64,000 nucleotides of DNA from Cohnella sp. SGD-V74. GTDB lineage: Bacteria > Bacillota > Bacilli > Paenibacillales > Paenibacillaceae. The stretch spans positions 124,001 to 188,000 of the forward strand of contig NZ_PVYW01000011.1 of assembly GCF_003001675.1 (NCBI RefSeq), written 5' to 3'. Below, piece after piece: positions 43,332-52,234 of the stretch. Every line of letters starts with the position of its first letter. The first letter of the stretch is position 1. The translations under genes and the position numbers were made by a program. The notes under the pieces were generated by a model. The model saw nothing but the letters and a program-made list of their open reading frames with translations, was not told where the DNA came from and did not search any database.

Positions 43332-45965
43332 ATGATCGGAAACGGGGTTAAACGTTTGGGAAACGTGTATAAAGGTGCAAAGACAAAGGAAATCCGCTTC
43401 CCGCTCGGAGGAATCGGAAGCGGGAGCATTGGTCTGGCCGGCAACGGCAGACTGGTCGACTGGGAGATTTTCAATCGGCCCAACAAGCGGAGCTTTAACG
43501 GTTTTAGCCACTTCGCGATCAAGGCGGAACGGCAGGGCAGGCTGCTCGATGCGCGCGTAGTGCAGGGGGATCTGTTGACCTCCTATATGGGCGAGCCTCT
43601 TCGGGGCGCACCTCTCCACAGCGGATACGGGTTCGGTCCGGAAAGCCAGACGATGGCGGGAATGCCCCATTTCAGAGAGGTCGAATTCAGCGGCGAGTTC
43701 CCTCTGGCCAATCTGTCGTTCGCCGACCCTACTTTCCCCGGGACAATCGGGCTGACGGCGTTTAACCCGTTCATTCCGCTGCAGGAGGACGATTCCAGTC
43801 TCCCCGCGGCTTTCTTCGAATGGGAGATCGAGAATACGGAGAAGGAGACGACAGCCTATACGCTCTGTCTCTCCGCGGGCAACCCGCTCCCGACGGAACA
43901 GGTCTGTCACAGATACGGCATGGCCGAAGGCCGGCATGGGCCTAACGTCCATACGATCCTGTTGGGTTCGGGCCAGTATGCCGACGATCATCCTCACTGC
44001 GGCAATATCGCCCTGGCGACGGATACGGAAGAGGTCAGCTATCAGGAGTTCTGGTATCGCGGCGGCTGGTGCGACAATCTGGAGATGTTCTGGCATGATT
44101 TCGCGCAGCCCGGCAGGATGAAGAACAGGCGCTATCCGGAAGAGGAACCGCCTCATGCGAGGAAGGACACGGCGTCGCTTGCCGCGCATGTCGAACTGAA
44201 GCCGGGAGAGAAGAAGCGCGTTCGCTTCGCGATCAGTTGGCATTTTCCTAACGTCGAGAACTATTGGAACCCGAATCCGTCCGGCGCCAACGGCTGGAGA
44301 AATTACTACGCAACGCTGTTCGAAGACTCCCGCGCAAGCGCGAAGTATGCGCTCGAGCACTGGGATCGTCTGTACGGGGACACGCTCCAATTCAAAGAAG
44401 CGCTGTTCTCTTCCACGGCGCCGGACGTCGTGAAAGAAGCTGCATCGGCAAACTTGGCGGTGCTCAAATCCGCCGCGGTTTTGCGGCTGACGGACGGTTC
44501 CTTGTACGGGTTCGAAGGCTGCATCGAGGACACGGGCTGCTGCGAAGGCTCCTGTACGCATGTCTGGAATTATGCTTACGCCGTTCCGTTCCTGTTCCCT
44601 GGACTGGAGCGCAGCATGCGCGAGCTGGATTACCGATACAACAAGCGCGACGACGGCAGAATGGCTTTCCGCTTAATGCTTCCGCCCGGACGCGAGAGGG
44701 CGGATTTCCGCGCTTGCGCGGACGGCCAATTCGGCGGCGTGATCAATGCTTATCGCGATTGGAAAATTTCCGGAGATACGGATTGGCTGAGAACGATCTG
44801 GCCGGATCTCAAGCAATCGATCGCATACGCATGGGCGGAGAGCAACGAGGACCTATGGGACCCGGACAAGACGGGCGTACTCACGGGCCGGCAGCATCAT
44901 ACGCTGGACATGGAGCTGTTCGGGCCGAATTCCTGGTTAAGCGGATTTTATTTGGCGGCGCTGAAGGCGGGAGCCGAGATGGCGGCGTTCCTGGGCGAAC
45001 AGGCGGCGGCGGACGAGTTCGACAGTCTGTTCCGCAAAGGGAAGAAACGGGTCGACGAGCATCTATTCAACGGCGAATACTATGTCCAGCGCATCGATTT
45101 GTCGGATAAGACGCTGCTGGACCCTTTCGAGGACGATTGCGCCAAGTCGTATTGGAATCCGGAGCTGAACGAATTGAAATATCAGATCGCGGGCGGCTGC
45201 GCCATCGATCAGGTTGTCGCCCAGTGGCATGCGAACTTGTGCGGGCTTGGCGAGGTCTTCGATAAGGAGCAGACGCGTACGGCTCTGCAATCGTTGTACC
45301 GGTACAACTTCAAGAGCAGCAGGAGAGAGGAGGCGAACACTTGGCGCTTGTACTCGCTTAACGACGAGGGCGGACTTGTCATTTGCACTTGGCCGGAGGG
45401 CGTCGATAAGCCGGGCATTCCTCTGACCTACAATTCGGAGACGATGACAGGGTTCGAATACCAAGCTGCTTCGCACATGATCCAGGAGGGCTTCGTCGCG
45501 GAAGGGCTCTCTATCGTGCAAGCGATTCGCGATCGGTACGACGGAGAGAAGCGGAATCCGTGGAACGAAATCGAATGCGGGAGCAATTACGCGAGGTCGA
45601 TGGCCAGCTATTCCTTGCTTCAAGCGTTCAGCGGATTCGAATACGACAGCGTTGTCGGCATGATCGGTTTTAAGCCGGTACGCATGGAGGACGGCAAGTT
45701 CCGTACGATCTGGTCGCTCGACAGCGGGTGGGGAACGTTCGAATGCAATGAGGCGCAGGCGACGCTTCAAGTATTGGGCGGACGCATGGATGTGAAGACG
45801 TTGAAGCTGCCGGAAGAGCAGCTCGCCGAGGTGGAAGACGTTCGAGCGCACGGACGGCGCCTGGAGCATGAGATTGTCGGCAATGAGCTGCGCTTGGCCG
45901 AATCGGTGCGTCTGGATGCGAACAACCCGTTGATTATCGCGTTCAACGGTCGGGTTCCGGCTTAG
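43332..45965 (+). CDS. GH116 family beta-glucosidase / glucosylceramidase-like
   Basis: An 877-residue protein of the GBA2-like GH116 family. It opens with IRFPLGGIGSGSIGLAGNGR, the typical N-terminal block. The catalytic barrel (about 390-850) contains GCIEDTGCCEGSCTHVWNY, LTGRQHHTLDMELFGPNSW and YNSETMTGFEYQAASHMI. There is no signal peptide, so it acts on imported glycosides (beta-glucosides or beta-xylosides). The start at 43332 has no strong ribosome site; the TTG around 43356 is an alternative. It is regulated by the divergent AraC gene. A repeat element follows 25 bp after the stop. Confidence 0.88.
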   Translation: MIGNGVKRLGNVYKGAKTKEIRFPLGGIGSGSIGLAGNGRLVDWEIFNRPNKRSFNGFSHFAIKAERQGRLLDARVVQGDLLTSYMGEPLRGAPLHSGYGFGPESQTMAGMPHFREVEFSGEFPLANLSFADPTFPGTIGLTAFNPFIPLQEDDSSLPAAFFEWEIENTEKETTAYTLCLSAGNPLPTEQVCHRYGMAEGRHGPNVHTILLGSGQYADDHPHCGNIALATDTEEVSYQEFWYRGGWCDNLEMFWHDFAQPGRMKNRRYPEEEPPHARKDTASLAAHVELKPGEKKRVRFAISWHFPNVENYWNPNPSGANGWRNYYATLFEDSRASAKYALEHWDRLYGDTLQFKEALFSSTAPDVVKEAASANLAVLKSAAVLRLTDGSLYGFEGCIEDTGCCEGSCTHVWNYAYAVPFLFPGLERSMRELDYRYNKRDDGRMAFRLMLPPGRERADFRACADGQFGGVINAYRDWKISGDTDWLRTIWPDLKQSIAYAWAESNEDLWDPDKTGVLTGRQHHTLDMELFGPNSWLSGFYLAALKAGAEMAAFLGEQAAADEFDSLFRKGKKRVDEHLFNGEYYVQRIDLSDKTLLDPFEDDCAKSYWNPELNELKYQIAGGCAIDQVVAQWHANLCGLGEVFDKEQTRTALQSLYRYNFKSSRREEANTWRLYSLNDEGGLVICTWPEGVDKPGIPLTYNSETMTGFEYQAASHMIQEGFVAEGLSIVQAIRDRYDGEKRNPWNEIECGSNYARSMASYSLLQAFSGFEYDSVVGMIGFKPVRMEDGKFRTIWSLDSGWGTFECNEAQATLQVLGGRMDVKTLKLPEEQLAEVEDVRAHGRRLEHEIVGNELRLAESVRLDANNPLIIAFNGRVPA

Positions 45966-45987
45966 ACGCGCCGCACCGCTGCAGCAT

Positions 45988-46212
45988 CAAGGGGGCTGTC
46001 CCATAAGTAGAGACGTACAAGATTATCGATGTAAAAAGGAAGGGCATCTATCTCCCGGAGACTGCCTCATACGGTCCTGAAATCACCCATTCACGGGTTT
46101 ACCATTCCCATTTCAGGATCGTATAGCATCGGAGGGAGATAGATGCCCGTTACCCTGCATCCATCGATAATCGTTCGGTACGTCTCTGTTTACTTGTGGG
46201 ACAGCCCCCTTG
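45988..46212. mobile_element. MITE-like element, copy 2
   Basis: A 225-bp non-coding element with terminal inverted repeats CAAGGGGGCTGTCCCATAAGTA and, on the other end, the same with C for T (CCCACAAGTA). It is the reverse-complement of copy 1 with scattered differences and lacks the inner 65-bp insertion. Inner arms GATTATCGATG and GGGCATCTATCTCC are conserved. It lies between the convergent GH116 and DUF4358 genes and can fold into a long hairpin, so it may also serve as a bidirectional terminator. Confidence 0.8.
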
Positions 46213-46232
46213 GCGTATCCGAGCCGCGCGCG

Positions 46233-46829
46233 TTAGGCCGCGATTTCCTTGAAGGCTTTCACCAGATCGTCGGCGCTCTCGGAAATGAGGAACAGCACAT
46301 ATTCTCCTTTGGCTTCGATTTTATAATTTTGGGCGTGCTTGTACGGCTCCGGCAAGTACTGCTCGAACATCTTCTGAACGTCTTCGGCGCGCTTCTCCAT
46401 TCCTTTCTTAACCGCCTCGATATGTTTAACGTCCTTAACTTTAATGACGGCGATCTCATTGGACATGAGATTAAATGCCGGGGTTTTGATCGTGAATTCC
46501 TCGACAAGCTCGGGATCGATGCCGTAGTAGTTTTTCAATTCTTCAGGGGCAAGGTCTATCAGACTGGGCTGTTCTATTTTCTCCAGCATCGAGCTCACGA
46601 TTTTATCCGTGGACGACGCGGACGGATTCTCGTCCGGCTTCGCGGAATTGTCTGGTTGTTCCGGTTCGGCAGAAGGGCTGGAGCCGGCTCCCGGAGTTTC
46701 GCTGGCGACCGGCGGATTCGCGGCGGTCGGAGTTCCGGCATTGTTCCCGTTATTGTTGCCGGAGCAAGCGGTGAGCAGACTGCCGAGCAGTGCGGTGACT
46801 AAGAGGAAGGACAGAGCTGATTTTTTCAT
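46233..46829 (-). CDS. DUF4358-type lipoprotein
   Basis: A 198-residue lipoprotein with signal KKSALSFLLVTALLGSLLTAC (Cys after LLTA), a long Asn/Pro/Ser/Glu-rich linker (about residues 22-75), and a C-terminal domain of about 115 residues (ELKNYYGIDPELVEEFTIK, SNEIAVIKVKDVKHIEAVKK, KIEAKGEYVLFLIS) that matches DUF4358 proteins of Firmicutes. Its function is unknown. It lies on the outer face of the membrane. Confidence 0.82.
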   Translation of the reverse strand: MKKSALSFLLVTALLGSLLTACSGNNNGNNAGTPTAANPPVASETPGAGSSPSAEPEQPDNSAKPDENPSASSTDKIVSSMLEKIEQPSLIDLAPEELKNYYGIDPELVEEFTIKTPAFNLMSNEIAVIKVKDVKHIEAVKKGMEKRAEDVQKMFEQYLPEPYKHAQNYKIEAKGEYVLFLISESADDLVKAFKEIAA

Positions 46830-46925
46830 GATGCATTTCTCCTTGTTCTGAAATCATAGTATCGAGTGCTTACGATCATGACATAGTGACGTCTGCTGTC
46901 GCCGGAATGTTGCAGGCTCGGCTTG

Positions 46926-46979
46926 TTGACACGGTGGCAAATGATGGCCTATAATCAAAAAAAGACACCAAATGGTGTC
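46926..46979 (+). promoter_or_regulatory. Promoter and operator-like palindrome of arsR-uvrA-like operon
   Basis: Perfect TTGACA (46926-46931) and perfect TATAAT (46950-46955), 18-bp spacer. Just downstream is GACACCA-AA-TGGTGTC (46964-46979), an inverted repeat with 7-bp arms placed where a bound ArsR would block transcription. Read on the minus strand the repeat is followed by T7, so it could also act as a weak terminator. Confidence 0.7.
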
Positions 46980-47038
46980 CGTTTAACAGGGCAAAAATTT
47001 GAGAAACCCCTTGGTCTTAATACGTAGGAGAGAGTGCC

Positions 47039-47374
47039 GTGAGCGAGAATACCCAGCTGCGGGATGTGTTTGACGCGATTGCCGATCCGACCAGACGGCA
47101 GCTTATTCACTTGTTGGCGGAGACGGATGAGCTGCCGCTTCATGAAATGACGGGGCAGTTTCAAATGGGCCGGACCGCGGTATCCAAGCATTTGACGATT
47201 CTTAAAGAGGCGGGGCTCGTGCGTGACCGGAAAGTCGGAAGAGAAACGCGCTTCAAGCTCAACGCTGCGCCGCTCAGGGAAGTTCAGAATTGGGTGGCGT
47301 TCTACAGCAAGTTCTGGAGCGCCAATCTGCTGCGCTTGAGCGAGCTGCTGGAAGAGGAAGAAGACGGGAAATAG
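47039..47374 (+). CDS. ArsR family transcriptional regulator
   Basis: A 111-residue winged-helix repressor. FDAIADPTRRQLIHLLAE, MTGQFQMGRTAVSKHLTILKEAGLV and GRETRFKLNAAPL are standard. The ArsR metal-binding ELCVCDL motif is absent, so it probably senses something other than arsenic; it resembles the SdpR/YdfF-type subgroup. The GTG start follows TAGGAGAG. It is 36 bp upstream of the UvrA-like gene and most likely represses this operon through the palindrome at its promoter. Confidence 0.92.
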   Translation: MSENTQLRDVFDAIADPTRRQLIHLLAETDELPLHEMTGQFQMGRTAVSKHLTILKEAGLVRDRKVGRETRFKLNAAPLREVQNWVAFYSKFWSANLLRLSELLEEEEDGK

Positions 47375-47410
47375 CAAGTCCAAAATCACGCGATCGGAAG
47401 GAAGTCGTGC

Positions 47411-49666
47411 ATGAGCGAAGCGAATCAAGAGTACATCGTCATTACGGGAGCACGGGAAAACAATCTGAAGAACGTATCGCTGCGCATCCCCAAGCGACAG
47501 ATCACGATTTTCACCGGGGTGTCCGGTTCCGGGAAGTCGTCGATCGTGTTCGATACGATCGCCGCGGAATCGACGCGGTTGCTGAACGAGAACTTCAGCA
47601 TGTTCGTGCGCAATTTCCTGCCTAAGGTTCCGCAGCCGGATACGGACGGGATCGAAAACTTGAGCATGGCCGTCATCGTAGACCAGAAGCGTCTGGGCGG
47701 CGGTTCGCATTCCACGATGGGCACGATTACCGATATTTCTCCGATCCTCCGTCTGCTGTTCTCCCGGGTGGGCAGTCCGTATGTCGGCGGGGTCAATATG
47801 TTCTCGTTTAACGATCCGCAAGGGATGTGTCCCGAGTGCAACGGGATCGGCCGCAGGCTGGGCGTGGACATGAACAAGGCGTTGGACCTGTCCAAGTCGT
47901 TGAACGAAGGAGCGATTCTGCTTCCGGACTACTCGGTGAACAGCTGGGAATGGAATATGATCGTGCAGTCGGGCGACTTCGATCTCGACAAGAAGCTGGG
48001 CGATTATTCGGAGGAGGAACTGGATCGGCTGTTGTACGCCAAAGCCAGGAAGGTTCAGATGGATTTCGCCGGGAAGCCCATGAACATTACGGTGGAAGGC
48101 GTCCTTGAGAAGTTCACCAACAAATATATTAAGCAGGATTTGAAAGCCAAGTCCGAGCGCACGCAGAAAGCGGTCGCGCCGTACATATCCGAAGGTCCCT
48201 GCGCCAGCTGCCGCGGCGCGAGGCTCAGTCAGGCTACGCTTAGCTGCCGGATCAACGGACTCAACATCGCGGATCTCTCCTCGATGGAGGTCGGCCGGCT
48301 CATTCGCGTCGTTCGTGAGATCGACGACGAGAGAGCCGCGCCGATCGTCAAGTCTTTGGCGGAGCGGCTGCAGCATCTGGTCGATATCGGACTCGATTAC
48401 TTGACGCTGGATCGCGAGACGGACACATTGTCGGGCGGCGAGTCGCAGCGCGTCAAGATGGTGAAGCACCTGAGCGGCAGTCTGGTGGACGTTACCTATA
48501 TTTTCGATGAACCGAGCGTCGGTCTGCATCCCCGCGATGTGCACCGCTTAAACGAGTTGCTTCAGAAGCTGCGCGACAAAGGCAATACCGTCATCGTCGT
48601 CGAGCATGATCCCGACGTGATCAAGGTGGCGGATCATATCGTCGATGTCGGGCCTCACGCCGGAAGCCGCGGCGGCAACATCGTGTACGAGGGAAGCTAC
48701 CAAGGGCTGCTGGAGTCCGGCACGCTGACTGGCGCGCATATGAAACGGCCGCTGGAGCTGAAGCGAGCTTGCAGGCAGCCGTCCGGCAAGCTGTCCATTC
48801 AGGGGGCTTCGCTGCATAACTTGCAGAACGTGAGCGCGGATATTCCGACGGGAGTGCTGACCGTCGTCACGGGGGTTGCCGGCTCGGGCAAGAGTACGCT
48901 GATTAACGAAGTATTCCTCGGCGAGCATCCGGATGCGATTGTCATCGACCAATCGGCGGTTGGCGTATCGACGCGCTCGAATCCCGCGACCTACACCGGC
49001 ATCATGGACGATGTTCGCAAGGCGTTCGCTTCCGCGAACAAGGTCAACCAGGGCTTGTTCAGCTTTAATTCCAAAGGGGCTTGCGAGAACTGCCAGGGGC
49101 TGGGCGCCGTCTATACGGACCTTGCGTTCCTGGACAGCGTTAAGCTGCCGTGCGAAGTATGCGGAGGCAGACGCTTCAAGGAAGAGGTGCTCGCGTACAA
49201 GCTGGACGGCAAATCGATTGCCGACGTGCTGGAGATGACCGTAGAGCAGGCTTTGGAATTCTTCCAGCTTAAAGAGGTCGTGCGCAAGCTTCAGGCGATG
49301 AGCGACGTGGGGCTGAACTATATTACGCTCGGCCAGCCGCTCAGCACGCTCTCGGGAGGGGAATGCCAGCGCATCAAGCTGGCCAGCGAGCTGCACAAGA
49401 AGGGCAGCATCTACGTGATGGACGAGCCGACGACCGGTCTGCACATGTCGGATATCGGCCACCTGCTGGAGATCATGAACCGTCTCGTCGATGCCGGCAA
49501 TACGGTCATCGTCATCGAACACAATCTCGAAGTGATCAGCCAGGCGGACTGGATCATCGATATGGGACCGGACGGAGGCAGCAAAGGCGGCCAAGTCGTG
49601 TTCGAAGGCACGCCTGCGCAGATCGTCGATGCGGAGCAGTCGATTACAGGAAGATATTTGAAGTAA
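47411..49666 (+). CDS. UvrA-like ABC-class ATPase (drug-resistance type UvrA paralogue)
   Basis: A 751-residue protein with two ABC ATPase modules. Walker A sites are GVSGSGKSSIVF and GVAGSGKSTLIN, signatures LSGGESQRVKM and LSGGECQRIKLA, and Walker B FDEPSVGLHP and MDEPTTGLHM. Zinc-finger cysteines appear as CPECNGIG, CASCRGARL and CENCQGLG/CEVCGG. At 751 instead of about 940 residues it lacks the UvrB-binding and part of the insertion domains, as in class II UvrA/DrrC-type proteins that protect against DNA-intercalating drugs. It is co-transcribed with arsR, so it is probably an inducible resistance determinant. Confidence 0.92.
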   Translation: MSEANQEYIVITGARENNLKNVSLRIPKRQITIFTGVSGSGKSSIVFDTIAAESTRLLNENFSMFVRNFLPKVPQPDTDGIENLSMAVIVDQKRLGGGSHSTMGTITDISPILRLLFSRVGSPYVGGVNMFSFNDPQGMCPECNGIGRRLGVDMNKALDLSKSLNEGAILLPDYSVNSWEWNMIVQSGDFDLDKKLGDYSEEELDRLLYAKARKVQMDFAGKPMNITVEGVLEKFTNKYIKQDLKAKSERTQKAVAPYISEGPCASCRGARLSQATLSCRINGLNIADLSSMEVGRLIRVVREIDDERAAPIVKSLAERLQHLVDIGLDYLTLDRETDTLSGGESQRVKMVKHLSGSLVDVTYIFDEPSVGLHPRDVHRLNELLQKLRDKGNTVIVVEHDPDVIKVADHIVDVGPHAGSRGGNIVYEGSYQGLLESGTLTGAHMKRPLELKRACRQPSGKLSIQGASLHNLQNVSADIPTGVLTVVTGVAGSGKSTLINEVFLGEHPDAIVIDQSAVGVSTRSNPATYTGIMDDVRKAFASANKVNQGLFSFNSKGACENCQGLGAVYTDLAFLDSVKLPCEVCGGRRFKEEVLAYKLDGKSIADVLEMTVEQALEFFQLKEVVRKLQAMSDVGLNYITLGQPLSTLSGGECQRIKLASELHKKGSIYVMDEPTTGLHMSDIGHLLEIMNRLVDAGNTVIVIEHNLEVISQADWIIDMGPDGGSKGGQVVFEGTPAQIVDAEQSITGRYLK

Positions 49667-49700
49667 GATTTTATTTTCTCGCTAGGAGGAGGACAAGGGA

Positions 49701-50411
49701 ATGGGCTTTTTTCAAGATATGTTGGCCGTATTCAAGAAGAAGGAGTTAGTGTTTGTCGAAAGCCGCCGGGAGTCGGAAGACGTGCATTCTTTTCTATTCG
49801 AGAAGAGGGGCGATCTAAGCTGGAAGGCAGGGCAATACGGTTTATTCCATATTGCTCACACGACCGTCAAGAAGCCTACGCGGCCGTTCAGCATTGCATC
49901 TGCTCCAGCAGAGAACGTCGTCAGAATAACGACGGTTGTTCGGGAAGCCCCGAGCGATTTCAAGAAAGCGCTGCTGGAGTTAAAACCGGGAATGAAAGTG
50001 AAAGTAAGCGGTCCGGTAGGAGGGTTCCATCTGGAAGCCGGCAGTCCTTCGCTGCTGATTGCAGGCGGCATCGGCATAACGCCGTTCCGGTCGATCTTGA
50101 AGCAGATCGAGGCAGAAGGGAACGGAGACGGGAAAACGATCCAGTTGCTCTATCTCGATAGCCGCAAGTCGTATCTCTATAAAGACGAGTTTGATCAAAT
50201 CGCCGCAAAGCACCCTTCAATTAAAGTTTCTTACCTGGAATCCAGGGACGAACTGAAGCAGGAGATTGAAAAATTTACGGCATTAAATAAGAATAACGGC
50301 AAATACTTGATCGCGGGTTCCAAGTCGTTCGTAGATGCTGTTGCCGAGACTTTGACAAACAATCAGATCGCAAAAGGGAACATCAAGAAAGACTCCTTCT
50401 TCGGATACTAG
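49701..50411 (+). CDS. FAD/NAD(P)-binding oxidoreductase (ferredoxin reductase-like)
   Basis: A 236-residue flavoprotein with a FAD-binding barrel (RPFSIASAP, residues 52-60) and an NAD(P)-binding domain (LLIAGGIGITPFRSILKQI). It lacks a C-terminal 2Fe-2S domain and a heme-globin domain, so it is the bare reductase module. The ATG follows AGGAGGA and lies 34 bp after the UvrA-like gene, which suggests the same operon. Its electron partner is unknown. A terminator lies 57 bp after its stop. Confidence 0.85.
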   Translation: MGFFQDMLAVFKKKELVFVESRRESEDVHSFLFEKRGDLSWKAGQYGLFHIAHTTVKKPTRPFSIASAPAENVVRITTVVREAPSDFKKALLELKPGMKVKVSGPVGGFHLEAGSPSLLIAGGIGITPFRSILKQIEAEGNGDGKTIQLLYLDSRKSYLYKDEFDQIAAKHPSIKVSYLESRDELKQEIEKFTALNKNNGKYLIAGSKSFVDAVAETLTNNQIAKGNIKKDSFFGY

Positions 50412-50467
50412 CGCATATCGCTTCGCTGACCGGAAGCGGAAGGACGTCATGGAGTTCGCTTGGAAAG

Positions 50468-50491
50468 AGTCGCGTAAATCGCGGCTTTTTT
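50468..50491 (+). terminator. Rho-independent terminator after flavoprotein gene
   Basis: AGTCGCG-TAAAT-CGCGGCT stem (one G-U pair) followed by TTTTT. It lies between convergent genes. Confidence 0.8.
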
Positions 50492-50529
50492 CTATAGACT
50501 CCAACTGGCGAAAGGTTGGAGGATACGAA

Positions 50530-51303
50530 TTAGATGCCGTTCAGAAACGCCTCGATCCAGCGATTGACCTCGTCCGGGTTGTCCAGATTCGTCAAATGAT
50601 GCGCGTTCGGGATCGTATGCAGGACTGCGCCGGGAATCCGCGCTGCCAGCTCGGCCTGTTGGCGGCCGACCATATTATCTTTGTCGCCGTGCAGGATAAG
50701 GGTCGGGCATTGGATTTTCTCCAGATCAGCTCTGCTGTCCATGCGGAGGTTGCCGGCCCAATGCCGCACGAAATTGCGGTGCGTCATCTTCCCGAACGCC
50801 TCCATAATGAAAGCGTGATTGGAGGGAGTAAGCTTGGAGAGCGCGGTTGCCGTCAGCTTGGCCGTTGTGCGAAGCGGAATGAGACGCGTGGAGAAACGGC
50901 TGAACGGCGCGGTCGTTCTCTCGAACCAGTTGAACGCGTTCGTGAACGGCGTGCCGATCAGCACGAGCGCCCGCACGCGCTCCGGGTAACGCACGGCAGT
51001 CTGCAGCGAAATATGCCCTCCCATGGATAGTCCGCACAGTACAGCGGAAGGAAGCTGCAGCGTCTCCATCAACGCGGCCAAATCCTTGCTGAACAGCTCC
51101 GGGTCCACCGCGCCATCCGGCAAGGAGGAGTTGCCGTGCCCGCGCACGTCCCATACGATCGTCCGGTGCGAGCGGGAGAAATAATCGACCTGCGGCGCCC
51201 ATTGTTTGTGATACATCGAATGGCCGTGCGTGAAAATAAGCGCCGGCCCGCTTCCTTTCTCCTCGTAATAAATGTCGGCTCCATTGGATTGAAACGTAGC
51301 CAT
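50530..51303 (-). CDS. Alpha/beta hydrolase
   Basis: A 257-residue alpha/beta-fold hydrolase. The oxyanion segment is FTHGHSMYHKQW, the nucleophile elbow is CGLSMGGHISL (Ser), and the charge-relay His is in IPNAHHLTNLDNP. LILHGDKDNMVGR holds the likely acidic residue. There is no signal peptide. It is divergent from a TetR gene, with AT-rich inverted repeats between them, and is probably repressed by it. The substrate is unknown. Confidence 0.9.
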   Translation of the reverse strand: MATFQSNGADIYYEEKGSGPALIFTHGHSMYHKQWAPQVDYFSRSHRTIVWDVRGHGNSSLPDGAVDPELFSKDLAALMETLQLPSAVLCGLSMGGHISLQTAVRYPERVRALVLIGTPFTNAFNWFERTTAPFSRFSTRLIPLRTTAKLTATALSKLTPSNHAFIMEAFGKMTHRNFVRHWAGNLRMDSRADLEKIQCPTLILHGDKDNMVGRQQAELAARIPGAVLHTIPNAHHLTNLDNPDEVNRWIEAFLNGI

Positions 51304-51326
51304 ATCCTCACCTCTTTGTGTATAAT

Positions 51327-51356
51327 TATGAAATTTTATAAGTTTGATATTTCATA
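51327..51356. promoter_or_regulatory. Operator-like inverted repeat near hydrolase start
   Basis: TATGAAAT and ATTTCATA are perfect 8-bp arms separated by 14 bp. It sits just upstream of the hydrolase gene in the divergent region and is a candidate TetR site. Confidence 0.5.
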
Positions 51357-51402
51357 TCTTAATTAGAATATAGTCTTGGTCACGCGATAAAGCAATAGTT
51401 TT

Positions 51403-51426
51403 GAAATATTCAATTTGAATTATTTC
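51403..51426. promoter_or_regulatory. Operator-like inverted repeat near tetR start
   Basis: GAAATATTCAA and TTGAATTATTTC are arms matching except for one extra base. It shares the GAAAT...ATTTC core with the other repeat 76 bp away, as expected if one regulator binds both. Confidence 0.55.
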
Positions 51427-51474
51427 ATTATTTGGAGTATGTTAAGGGTAACCCTTCTGGAACGAGGTTGCGGC

Positions 51475-52080
51475 ATGAACGGATTCGAGAGACGAAAAGA
51501 ACGGAAGCGCCAGTCGATTCGCGAAGCGGCGCTTGGGTTGTATGTGCAGCATGGGGTCCGCAATGTGGGCATTGCGGCGATCGCGGAGGCAGCGGGCGTG
51601 TCGCAGGTCACGATTTATAACTATTTCGGAAGCAAGGACGAGCTGACGCGAGACGTTGTGGCCCATTATCTGGATCAGTATTTGGCGGATTTCTCAGCCT
51701 TCTGTCACGGGGAGCTGCCTTATGCGGAGAAGCTTGAACAGATGCTGTTGCGTTCCCGGGCATTCGATAGTCTGCACGTGCAGTTCATGGACACGTTTCT
51801 CTCCGAAGACCCCGCTGTTGCGGAAATCGTCAGAAGCTATGAAGCCAAGCTGGTTCCGCTATTCGCCGCTTTCATTACGGAAGGCAAGCAACTGGGGTAT
51901 TTCAACAGAGCGCTTTCCACGGAGACGCTGCTCTTTTACATCCATCTGTTCAGCAGTCAGGCTCTGTCCAAATTGGGTGCGGAGCCGGATGAAGATCGCA
52001 AGCGTCAGATGTACAAGGAGCTGTTCGTTATTTTTTTTAACGGGGTGGCGGGCGAGCGGCCTATGAACCTGTCGCTATGA
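51475..52080 (+). CDS. TetR family transcriptional regulator
   Basis: A 201-residue regulator. The N-terminal helix-turn-helix is REAALGLYVQHGVRNVGIAA and AEAAGVSQVTIYNYFGSKDEL; the C-terminal ligand domain is helical. The ATG at 51475 has ACGAGG upstream; a frame extending to 51415 is not supported. It is divergent from the alpha/beta hydrolase and likely controls it and itself. A terminator follows. Confidence 0.93.
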   Translation: MNGFERRKERKRQSIREAALGLYVQHGVRNVGIAAIAEAAGVSQVTIYNYFGSKDELTRDVVAHYLDQYLADFSAFCHGELPYAEKLEQMLLRSRAFDSLHVQFMDTFLSEDPAVAEIVRSYEAKLVPLFAAFITEGKQLGYFNRALSTETLLFYIHLFSSQALSKLGAEPDEDRKRQMYKELFVIFFNGVAGERPMNLSL

Positions 52081-52108
52081 AGCAAGCAACGAATAGGAGA
52101 TTTGTTGT

Positions 52109-52140
52109 AAACCGTGAAGCTCAGGCGCTTCGCGGTTTTT
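52109..52140 (+). terminator. Terminator after tetR
   Basis: AAACCG-T-GAAGC pairs with GCTTC-G-CGGTTT around a short loop, followed by a T5 run. Confidence 0.85.
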
Positions 52141-52234
52141 GTCGATGTATGGCCGGAACTTTTATTATTCTTTTATTGGCTTTCCGTATACTGTCCCTAG
52201 GCTAGGAAAAGGAAATCGAGGGGAGTATGCGGGA

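Noticed and set aside
46143-46802. 219-codon plus-strand frame starting inside MITE copy 2
   Set aside because: It is antisense to the DUF4358 lipoprotein, which has a lipobox and a conserved domain. Its start lies in a repeat.
46955-48544. 529-codon minus-strand frame opposite arsR and the UvrA-like gene
   Set aside because: It runs through the arsR promoter and gene. No recognisable protein features.
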